A stretch of DNA of 64,000 bases from NCBI GenBank assembly GCA_964036665.1, contig OZ038532.1, positions 15,704,537 through 15,768,536 of the forward strand, in the 5' to 3' direction. Below, in pieces: positions 1 through 8,578 of this stretch (its first letter is position 1; every line of letters starts with the position of its first letter). Under the pieces are notes generated by a model that had not been told where the DNA came from, ran no database searches, and saw only the letters and a program-made list of their open reading frames with translations. The position numbers and the translations under genes were made by a program. Source of the stretch: Gordius sp. MW1. Taxonomy: Eukaryota; Nematomorpha; Gordioida; Gordea; Gordiidae.

Positions 1-790
1 ACCTCAAAATTTCCCACATATTTTTCTTTGAACCGTATAGATCCGATGAGAGTTGTCGTTTTCAGACGTGGTTTCTATGATCCCAAGTAAAAATTTATCA
101 GAATCTGAAAACTATTACTTTGAAATCATGATCGCATAGAGCCATTTTCAAAAATTAAGCATCACGTTGCGATACAACAAACTAATCGCAACATTAAAAC
201 GTTGTCTTTCGTCAAAATGATAGTTGTCGCAGCTTAAAACCTATTTTCGGAAGTCAATCGAGGATAATAGGATTCTCAAATTGGCTTACTTTTATATATT
301 TTTTCATGGTCTTTCACATAGAATCGAAAAAAATAAATATTTTTACCTCAAAATTTTTCACATATTTTTCTTTGAACCGTATTCATCCGATGAGAGTTGT
401 CGTTTTCAGACGTGGTTTCTATGATCCCAAGTAAAAATTTATCAGAATCTGAAAACTATTACTTTGAAATCATGATCGCATGGAGCCATTTTCAAAAATT
501 AAGCATCACGTTGCGATACAACAAACTAATCGCAACAATAAAACGTTGTCTTTTGTCAAAATGATAGTTCTCGCAGCTTAAAACCTCTTTTCGGAAGTCA
601 ATCGAGGATAATAGGATTCTCAAATTGGCTTACTTTTATATATTTTTTCATGCTCTTTCACATAGAATCGAAAAAAATAAATATTTTTACCTCAAAATTT
701 TTCACATATTTTTCTTTCAACCGTATGCATCCGATGAAAGTTGTCGTTTTCAGACGTGGTTTCTATGATCCCAAGTAAAAATTTATCAGA
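1..790 (-). repeat. Left-arm higher-order copy 1 (2,408 bp period)
   Basis: Matches 2409-3180 at an offset of 2,408 bp, exactly seven 344 bp monomers, including the rare 'CCGTATAGATCC' variant (near 34 and 2442) and 'GTCTTTCGTC'. I saw one clear substitution (A at 243 against C at 2651) and a 15 bp deletion in the other copy. The copy probably extends left beyond the window. It ends near 790, where the two switch monomer type. Confidence 0.85.
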
Positions 791-2408
791 ATCAGAAAAC
801 TATTACTTTAAAATCATGATCGCATAGTGCATTTTTGAAAAATTAAGCACTCACGTTGCGATACAACAAACTAATCGTAACAATAAAACGTCGTCTTTTG
901 TCAAAATGATAGATCTCGCAGCTTAAAACCTCTTTTCGGAAGTCAATCGAGGATAATAGGATTCTCAAATTGGCTTACTTTTATATATTTTTTCATGCTC
1001 TTTCACATAGAATTGAAAAAAATAAATATTTTTACCTCAAAAATTTTCACATATTTTTCTTTGAACCGTATTCATCCGATGAAAGTTGTCGTTTTCAGAC
1101 GTGGTTTCTATGATCCCAAGTAAAAATTTATCAGAATCAGAGAAATGTTACTTTGAAATCATGATCGCATAGTGCATTTTTGAAAAATTAAACACTCACG
1201 TTGCGATACAACAAACTAATCGCAACAATAAAACGTGTCTTTTGTCAAAATGATAGTTCTCGCAGCTTAAAACCCCTTTTCGGAAGTCAATAGGATAATA
1301 GGATTCTCAAATTGGCTTACTTTTATATATTTTTTCATGCTCTTTCACATAGAATTGAAAAAAATAAATATTTTTACCTCAAAATTTCCCACATATTTTT
1401 CTTTGAACCGTATTCATCCGATGAGAGTTGTCGTTTTCAGACGTGGTTTCTATGATCCCAAGTAAAAATTTATCAGAATCTGAAAACTATTACTTTGAAA
1501 TCATGATCGCATAGAGCCATTTTCAAAAATTAAGCATCACGTTGCGATACAAGAAACTAATCGCAAGAATAAAACGTTGTCTTTTGTCAAAATGATAGTT
1601 CTCGCAGCTTAAAACCTCTTTTCGGAAGTCAATCGAGGATAATAGGATTCTCAAATTGGCTTACTTTTATATATTTTTTCATGCTCTTTCACATAGAATT
1701 GAAAAAAATAAATATTTTTACCTCAAAAATTTTCACATATTTTTCTTTGAACCGTATTCATCCGATGAAAGTTGTCGTTTTCAGACGTGGTTTCTATGAT
1801 CCCAAGTAAAAATTTATCAGAATCAGAGAAATGTTACTTTAAATCATGATCGCATAGTGCATTTTTGAAAAATTAAACACTCACGTTGCGATACAACAAA
1901 CTAATCGCAACAATAAAACGTTGTCTTTTGTCAAAATGATAGTTCTCGCAGCTTAAAACCTCTTTTCGGAAGTCAATCGAGGATAATAGGATTCTCAAAT
2001 TGGCTTACTTTTATATATTTTTTCATGCTCTTTCACATAGAATCGAAAAAAATAAATATTTTTACCTCAAAATTTTTCACATATTTTTCTTTCAACCGTA
2101 TGCATCCGATGAAAGTTGTCGTTTTAAGACGTGGTTTCGATGATAAAAAGTAAAAATTTATCAGAATCAGAAAACTATTACTTTAAAATCATGATCGCAT
2201 AGTGCATTTTTGAAAAATTAAGCACTCACGTTGCGATACAACAAACTAATCGCAACAATAAAACGTTGTCTTTTGTCAAAATGATAGTTCTCGCAGCTTA
2301 AAACCCCTTTTCGGAGGTCAATCGAGGATAATTGGATTCTCAAATTGGCTTACTTTTATATATTTTTTCATGCTCTTTCACAAAAAATTGAAAAAAATAA
2401 ATATTTTT

Positions 2409-3180
2409 ACCTCAAAATTTCCCACATATTTTTCTTTGAACCGTATAGATCCGATGAGAGTTGTCGTTTTCAGACGTGGTTTCTATGATCCCAAGTAAAA
2501 ATTTATCAGAATCTGAAAACTATTACTTTGAAATCATGATCGCATAGAGCCATTTTCAAAAATTAAGCATCACGTTGCGATACAACAAACTAATCGCAAC
2601 ATTAAAACGTTGTCTTTCGTCAAAATGATAGTTGTCGCAGCTTAAAACCTCTTTTCGGAAGTCAATCGAGGATAATAGGATTCTCAAATTGGCTTACTTT
2701 TATATATTTTTTCATGGTCTTTCACATAGAATCGAAAAAAATAAATATTTTTACCTCAAAATTTTTCACATATTTTTCTTTGAACCGTATTCATCCGATG
2801 AGAGTTGTCGTTTTCAGACGTGGTTTCTATGATCCCAAGTAAAAATTTATCAGAATCTGAAAACTATTACTTTAAACCATATTTTCAAAAATTAAGCATC
2901 ACGTTGCGATACAACAAACTAATCGCAACAATAAAACGTTGTCTTTTGTCAAAATGATAGTTCTCGCAGCTTAAAACCTCTTTTCGGAAGTCAATCGAGG
3001 ATAATAGGATTCTAAATTGGCTTACTTTTATATATTTTTTCATGCTCTTTCACATAGAATCGAAAAAAATAAATATTTTTACCTCAAAATTTTTCACATA
3101 TTTTTCTTTCAACCGTATGCATCCGATGAAAGTTGTCGTTTTCAGACGTGGTTTCTATGATCCCAAGTAAAAATTTATCA
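2409..3180 (-). repeat. Left-arm higher-order copy 2 (2,408 bp period)
   Basis: Second copy of 1-790. It carries a 15 bp deletion near 2872-2882 ('CTTTAAACCATATTTTC' instead of the longer usual form), which shortens that monomer to 329 bp. After 3180 the monomer type order resembles the stretch from about 1140 to 1560 rather than the continuation of copy 1, so the copy is broken by a later exchange. Confidence 0.85.
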
Positions 3181-3607
3181 GAATCAGAGAAATGTTACTT
3201 TAAATCATGATCGCATAGTGCATTTTTGAAAAATTAAACACTCACGTTGCGATACAACAAACTAATCGCAACAATAAAACGTTGTCTTTTGTCAAAATGA
3301 TAGTTCTCGCAGCTTAAAACCCCTTTTCGGAAGTCAATCGAGGATAATAGGATTCTCAAATTGGCTTACTTTTATATATTTTTTCATGCTCTTTCACATA
3401 GAATTGTAAAAAATAAATATTTTTACCTCAAAATTTCCCACATATTTTTCTTTGAACCGTATTCATCCGATGAGAGTTGTCGTTTTCAGACGTGGTTTCT
3501 ATGATCCCAAGTAAAAATTTATCAGAATCTGAAAACTATTACTTTGAAATCATGATCGCATGGAGCCATTTTCAAAAATTAAGCATCACGTTGCGATACA
3601 ACAAACT
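2885..3607 (-). repeat. Inverted counterpart of the right-arm module at 16.1-16.8 kb
   Basis: Read in reverse complement from 3607, this stretch follows the right-arm module starting at 16089 in the same order: a GTGATGC, CTCCATGCG, GTGGGAAAT monomer, then a GGGG, GTGTTTAA monomer with the one-base-shorter 'GATTTAAAG', then GATGCATACGG. The 'GATTTAAAG' mark is 401 bases from the start in both. A third copy lies near 26.4 kb. The left arm was therefore drawn from the same monomer pool as the right arm. Confidence 0.7.
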
Positions 3608-3611
3608 TTCA
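3604..3611. other. Orientation switch (inversion junction) inside the satellite
   Basis: Left-arm monomers end at 'ACAAACT' (to 3607) and right-arm sequence starts at 'TTCAATTCTATG' (from 3608). In the consensus numbered from 'GTAAGCC', the left side breaks near position 108 and the right side near position 306, so the joined phases differ and the junction is not a symmetric palindrome. At most one base (T) could belong to either side. This is the only orientation change in 64 kb. It could be a real inversion breakpoint joined without homology or an assembly join. Confidence 0.9.
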
Positions 3612-4866
3612 ATTCTATGTGAAAGAGCATGAAAAAATATATAAAAGTACGCCAATTTGAGAATCCTATTATCCTCGATTGACTTCCGAAAAGAGGTTTT
3701 AAGCTGCGAGAACTATCATTTTGACAAAAGACAACGTTTTATTGTTGCGATTAGTTTGTTGTATCGCAACGTGAGTGCTTAATTTTTCAAAAATGCACTA
3801 TGCGATCATGATTTTAAAGTAATAGTTTTCTGATTCTGATAAATTTTTACTTTTTATCATCGAAACCACGTCTGAAAACGACAACTTTCACGGATGAATA
3901 CGGTTCAAAGAAAAATATGTTAAAAATTTTAAGGTAAAAATATTTATTTTTTTCAATTCTATGTGAAAGAGCATGAAAAAATATATAAAAGTAAGCCAAT
4001 TTGAGAATCCTATTATCCTCGATTGACTTCCGAAAAGAGGTTTTAAGCTGCGAGAACTATCATTTTGACAAAAGACAACGTTTTATTGTTGCGATTAGTT
4101 TGTTGTATCACAACGTGAGTGCTTAATTTTTCAAAAATGCACTATGCGATCATGATTTCAAAGTAATAGTTTGCAGATTCTGATAAATTTTTACTTGGGA
4201 TCATAGAAACGACGTCTGAAAACGACAACTTTCATCGGATGAATACGGTTCAAAGAAAAATATGTGAAAAATTTTAAGGTAAAAATATTTATTTTTTTCA
4301 ATTCTATGTGAAAGAGCATGAAAAAATATATAAAAGTAAGCCAATTTGAGAATCCTATTATCCTCGATTGACTTCCGAAAAGAGGTTTTAAGCTGCGAGA
4401 ACTATCATTTTGACAAAAGACAACGTTTTATTGTTGCGATTAGTTTGTTGTATCGCAACGTGAGTGCTTAATTTTTCAAAAATGCACTATGCGATCATGA
4501 TTTCAAAGTAATAGTTTGCAGATTCTGATAAATTTTTACTTGGGATCATAGAAACGACGTCTGAAAACGACAACTTTCATCGGATGAATACGGTTCAAAG
4601 AAAAATATGTGAAAAATTTTAAGGTAAAAATATTTATTTTTTTCAATTCTATGTGAAAGAGCATGAAAAAATATATAAAAGTAAGCCAATTTGAGAATCC
4701 TATTATTCTCGATTGACTTCCGAAAAGAGGTTTTAAGCTGCGAGAACTATCATTTTGACAAAAGACAACGTTTTATTGTTGCGATTAGTTTGTTGTATCG
4801 CAACGTGAGTGCTGAATTTTTGAAAACTGCTCTATGCGATTATGATTTCAAAGTAATAGTTTTTAT
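3608..4866 (+). repeat. Monomers next to the junction, with a two-monomer tandem duplicate
   Basis: About 3.7 monomers. Two adjacent ones (landmark TTGCAGATTC at 4171 and 4515, 344 bp apart) are almost identical; both have AAACGACGTC and TTTTAAGGTAAAA, which are rare elsewhere, and differ at ATCACAAC (near 4107) against ATCGCAAC. Private changes near the junction include GTACGCC (near 3649) and a base lost in 'TTTCACGGATG' (near 3890). Confidence 0.85.
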
Positions 4867-5955
4867 ATTCTGATAAATATTTACTTGGGATCATAGAAAC
4901 CACGTCTGAAAACGACAACTTTCATCGGATGCATACGGTTGAAAGAAAAATATGTGAAAAATTTTGAGGTAAAAATATTTATTTTTTCGATTCTATGTGA
5001 AAGAGCGTGAAAAAATATATAAAAGTAAGCCAATTTGAGAATTCTATTATCCTTGATTGACTTCCGAAAAGAGGTTTTAAGCTGCGAGAACTATCATTTT
5101 GACAAAAGACAACGTTTTATTGTTGCGATTAGTTTGTTGTATCGCAACGTGAGTGCTTAATTTTTCAAAAATGCACTATGCGATCATGATTTTAAAGTAA
5201 TAGTTTTCTGATTCTGATAAATTTTTACTTTTTATCATCGAAACCACGTCTTAAAACGACAACTTTCATCGGATGCATACGGTTGAAAGAAAAATATGTG
5301 AAAAATTTTGAGGTAAAAATATTTATTGTTTTCGATTCTATGTGAAAGAGCATGAAAAAATATATAAAAGTAAGCCAATTTGAGAATACTATTATCCTCG
5401 ATTGACTTCCGAAAAGAGGTTTTAAGCTGCGAGAACTATCATTTTGACAAAAGACAACTTTTTATTGTTGCGATTAGTTTGTTGTATCGCAACGTGATGC
5501 TTACTCTATGCGATCATGATTTCAAAGTAATAGTTTTCAGATTCTGATAAATTTTTACTTGGGATCATAGAAACCACGTCTGAAAACGACAACTCTCATC
5601 GGATGAATACGGTTCAAAGAAAAATATGTGGGAAATTTTGAGGTAAAAATATTTATTTTTTTCAATTCTATGTGAAAGAGCATGAAAAAATATATAAAAG
5701 TAAGCCAATTTGAGAATCCTATTATCCTCGATTGACTTCCGAAAAGTTGTTTTAAGCTGCGAGAACTATCATTTTGACAAAAGACAACGTTTTATTGTTG
5801 CGATTAGTTTGTTGTATCGCAACGTGAGTGTTTAATTTTTCAAAAATGCACTATGCGATCATGATTTCAAAGTAACATTTCTCTGATTCTGATAAATTTT
5901 TACTTGGGATCATAGAAACCACGTCTGAAAACGACAACTTTCATCGGATGAATAC
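4867..5955 (+). repeat. Block C, copy 1
   Basis: A run of just over three monomers in the order GAGCGTG, GAATACT, a monomer with a 14 bp deletion (TTACTCTATG at 5501), then one with AAAGTTG (near 5743). The same order is found at +5,811 bp and again 35,555 bp beyond that. Private changes include CCTTGATTG (near 5052) and TTATTGTTTTCG (near 5325). The block is followed by an extra tandem monomer that the 46 kb copy lacks. Confidence 0.85.
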
Positions 5956-6440
5956 GGTTCAAATAAAAATATGTGAAAATTTTTGAGGTAAAAATATTTA
6001 TTTTTTTCTATTCTATGTGAAAGAGCATGAAAAAATATATAAAAGTAAGCCAATTTAAGTATCCTATTATTCTCGATTGACTTCCGAAAAGAGGTTTTAA
6101 GCTGCGAGAACTATCATTTTGACAAAAGACAACGTTTTATTGTTGCGATTAGTTTGTTGTATCGCAACGTGAGTGTTTAATTTTTCAAAAATGCACTATG
6201 CGATCATGATTTCAAAGTAACATTTCTCTGATTCTGATAAATTTTTACTTGGGATCATAGAAACCACGTCTGAAAACGACAACTTTCATCGGATGAATAC
6301 GGTTCAAATAAAAATATGTGAAAATTTTTGAGGTAAAAATATTTATTTTTTTCTATTCTATGTGAAAGAGCATGAAAAAATATATAAAAGTAAGCCAATT
6401 TAAGTATCCTATTATTCTCGATTGACTTCCGAAAAGAGGT
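5750..6440 (+). repeat. Perfect-looking single-monomer tandem duplication
   Basis: Two adjacent monomers share rare changes: GGTTCAAATA at 5956 and 6301, and TTCTATTCTA at 6006 and 6351, both 345 bp apart, plus TTTAAGTATCC and TTATTCTCG. Between the landmarks TTACTCTATG and ATTTTTTACT this copy is 1,430 bp long (5501 to 6931), while the related stretch at 46.9-48.0 kb is 1,085 bp (46867 to 47952). The difference is exactly one 345 bp monomer, so a monomer was gained here or lost there. Confidence 0.88.
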
Positions 6441-7177
6441 TTTAAGCTGCGAGAACTATCATTTTGACAAAAGACAACGTTTTATTGTTGCGATTAGTTT
6501 GTTGTATCGCAACGTGAGTGTTTAATTTTTCAAAAATGCACTATGCGATCATGATTTCAAAGTAACATTTCTCTGATTCTGATAAATTTTTACTTGGGAT
6601 CATAGAAACCACGTCTGAAAACGACAACTTTCATCGGATGAATACGGTTCAAAGAAAAATATGTGAAAATTTTTGAGGTAAAAATATTTATTTTTTTCAA
6701 TTCTATGTGAAAGAGCATGAAAAAATATATAAAAGTAAGCCAATTTGAGAATCCTATTATCCTCGATTGACTTCCGAAAAGAGGTTTTAAGCTGCGAGAA
6801 CTATCATTTTGACAAAAGACAACGTTTTATTGTTGCGATTAGTTTGTTGTATCGCAACGTGAGTGCTTAATTTTTCAAAAATGCACTATGCGATCATGAT
6901 TTTAAAGTAATAGTTTTCTGATTCTGATAAATTTTTTACTTGGGATCATAAAAACCACGTCTGAAAACGACAACTTTCATCGGATGCATACGGTTGAAAG
7001 AAAAATATGTGAAAAATTTTGAGGTAAAAATATTTATTTTTTTCGATTCTATGTGAAAGAGCATGAAAAAATATATAAAAGTAAGCCAATTTGAGAATCC
7101 TATTATCCTCGATTGACTTCCGAAAAGAGGTTTTAAGCTGCGAGAACTATCATTTTGACAAAAGACAACGTTTTATT

Positions 7178-7204
7178 GTTGCGATTAGTTTGTTGTATCG
7201 CAAC
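7178..7204. other. Conserved dyad (inverted repeat) in each monomer
   Basis: GTTGCGAT at 7178-7185 and its exact complement ATCGCAAC at 7197-7204 flank an 11-base loop. The same arrangement is in nearly all monomers on both arms. Exceptions are few: a 10 bp deletion that shortens the stem (for example at 20541), AACGCAAC (54741, 58183, 59557, 60588), ATCGCATC (33241 and its copies) and ATCACAAC (near 4107). It could extrude as a hairpin or cruciform; any function is inference. Confidence 0.75.
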
Positions 7205-7238
7205 GTGAGTGCTTAATTTTTCAAAAATGCACTATGCG

Positions 7239-7246
7239 ATCATGAT
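7239..7246. other. 8 bp perfect palindrome ATCATGAT
   Basis: ATCATGAT equals its own reverse complement and contains TCATGA. It lies mid-monomer after 'CACTATGCG' or 'GCTCTATGCG' and is kept in most monomers. Variants include ATCATAAT (for example near 23342), ATCACGAT (near 20931) and ATCAAGAT (near 14088). It is useful as a landmark and for restriction-based monomer ladders; I infer no specific function. Confidence 0.6.
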
Positions 7247-7264
7247 TTCAAAGTAATAGTTTGC

Positions 7265-7890
7265 AGATTCTGATAAATATTTACTTGGGATCATAGAAAC
7301 CACGTCTGAAAACGACAACTTTCATCGGATGCATACGGTTGAAAGAAAAATATGTGAAAAATTTTGAGGTAAAAATATTTATTTTTTCGATTCTATGTGA
7401 AAGAGCGTGAAAAAATATATAAAAGTAAGCCAATTTGAGAATTCTATTATCCTCGATTGACTTCCGAAAAGAGGTTTTAAGCTGCGAGAACTATTATTTT
7501 GACAAAAGACAACGTTTTATTGTTGCGATTAGTTTGTTGTATCGCAACGTGAGTGCTTAATTTTTCAAAAATGCACTATGCGATCATGATTTTAAAGTAA
7601 TAGTTTTCTGATTCTGATAAATTTTTACTTTTTATCATCGAAACCACGTCTTAAAACGACAACTTTCATCGGATGCATACGGTTGAAAGAAAAATATGTG
7701 AAAAATTTTGAGGTAAAAATATTTATTTTTTTCGATTCTATGTGAAAGAGCATGAAAAAATATATAAAAGTAAGCCAATTTGAGAATACTATTATCCTCG
7801 ATTGACTTCCGAAAAGAGGTTTTAAGCTGCGAGAACTATCATTTTGACAAAAGACAACGTTTTATTGTTGCGATTAGTTTGTTGTATCGC
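7265..7890 (+). repeat. Two-monomer duplication, copy 1
   Basis: A GAGCGTG, GAATTC monomer (GCGTG at 7405) followed by a CTTTTTATC, CTTAAAAC, GAATACT monomer (GAATACT at 7784). The same pair recurs 688 bp downstream, exactly two monomers. I saw one difference, CTATTATTTT (7491) against CTATCATTTT. Confidence 0.85.
7416..7425 (+). promoter_or_regulatory. TATA-box-like element repeated in each monomer
   Basis: TATATAAAAG matches the eukaryotic TATA consensus and recurs at the end of nearly every monomer, reading toward the next monomer on the right-arm '+' strand (the '-' strand in the left arm). Some monomers carry ATGTATAAAAG (for example near 21800) or a two-base shorter form (near 13905, 55302, 61150), and one lost it in a 33 bp deletion at 9118. 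Satellites are often transcribed, but this may simply be A/T-rich sequence. No initiator or transcript evidence is visible. Confidence 0.3.
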
Positions 7891-7952
7891 AACGTGATGC
7901 TTAATTTTTGAAAATGGCTCTATGCGATCATGATTTCAAAGTAATAGTTTTC

Positions 7953-8578
7953 AGATTCTGATAAATATTTACTTGGGATCATAGAAACCACGTCTGAAAA
8001 CGACAACTTTCATCGGATGCATACGGTTGAAAGAAAAATATGTGAAAAATTTTGAGGTAAAAATATTTATTTTTTCGATTCTATGTGAAAGAGCGTGAAA
8101 AAATATATAAAAGTAAGCCAATTTGAGAATTCTATTATCCTCGATTGACTTCCGAAAAGAGGTTTTAAGCTGCGAGAACTATCATTTTGACAAAAGACAA
8201 CGTTTTATTGTTGCGATTAGTTTGTTGTATCGCAACGTGAGTGCTTAATTTTTCAAAAATGCACTATGCGATCATGATTTTAAAGTAATAGTTTTCTGAT
8301 TCTGATAAATTTTTACTTTTTATCATCGAAACCACGTCTTAAAACGACAACTTTCATCGGATGCATACGGTTGAAAGAAAAATATGTGAAAAATTTTGAG
8401 GTAAAAATATTTATTTTTTTCGATTCTATGTGAAAGAGCATGAAAAAATATATAAAAGTAAGCCAATTTGAGAATACTATTATCCTCGATTGACTTCCGA
8501 AAAGAGGTTTTAAGCTGCGAGAACTATCATTTTGACAAAAGACAACGTTTTATTGTTGCGATTAGTTTGTTGTATCGC
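7953..8578 (+). repeat. Two-monomer duplication, copy 2
   Basis: Second copy of 7265-7890 (GCGTG at 8093, GAATACT at 8472). After about 8585 the copies separate: copy 1 continues with a GTGATGC monomer and copy 2 with a GTGAGTGC one. Confidence 0.85.

Larger units (their letters stand above)
1..3607 (-). repeat. Satellite array, left arm (inverted orientation)
   Basis: About 10.5 head-to-tail copies of a 344 bp monomer, in the opposite orientation to the rest of the window. A fixed landmark (the CGG of 'TTTTCGGAAGTC') recurs at 248, 592, 937, 1281, 1623, 1967, 2312, 2656, 2985 and 3328, giving spacings of 342-345 bp except one of 329, which is explained by a 15 bp deletion near 2872. The array enters from outside the window at base 1, so its true length is unknown. 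No reading frame is conserved from monomer to monomer and no gene is present. Confidence 0.97.
5956..7264 (+). repeat. Monomers between block C and the dimer duplication
   Basis: About 3.8 monomers: two GTGTTTAA, ACATTTCTC types carrying the duplication described separately, one more of that type with normal CAAAGAAA, then a CTTGGGATCATAAAAACC monomer with a six-T run (ATTTTTTACT at 6931) and the start of a TTGCAG monomer. The order CATTTCTC then ATTTTTTACT is repeated at 47.5-48.1 kb. Confidence 0.85.
7081..7424 (+). repeat. Reference monomer, 344 bp
   Basis: A convenient complete monomer, counted from one 'GTAAGCC' to the base before the next. It is A+T-rich (about 69%), with an A-rich tail, a T tract in the last quarter, 13 CpG sites in the consensus, an 8 bp dyad with an 11 base loop, an 8 bp palindrome and a TATA-like element at its end. 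The length is close to two nucleosome repeats, a size common among satellites. Stop codons occur in all frames. The phase chosen for the start is arbitrary. Confidence 0.9.

Noticed and set aside
224..424. 66-codon reading frame, repeated at 2632 and similar at 23732 on the other strand
   Set aside because: It runs across the satellite monomer in a frame that other monomers interrupt. The repetition is that of the DNA, not of a conserved protein.
3300..3900. Long perfect palindrome around the orientation switch
   Set aside because: The two sides meet at different phases of the monomer, so the arms do not pair base for base from the junction outward; only the monomers as such are inverted.
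4691..4873. Other 60-88 codon frames (4691, 10422, 11563, 18099, 43153, 45560, 53754, 54823)
   Set aside because: All lie wholly in satellite sequence, in differing frames and on both strands, with no conservation of frame among monomers.
7371..7390. Polyadenylation-like AATAAA on the minus strand of each monomer
   Set aside because: It arises from the A/T-rich tract beside the T run and occurs in sequence where chance matches are common. There is no associated gene.
7081..7424. CENP-B box
   Set aside because: I looked for the core TTCG-4N-A-2N-CGGG on both strands of the monomer and did not find it. 'TTTTCGGAAGTC' starts like it but lacks the required A and CGGG.
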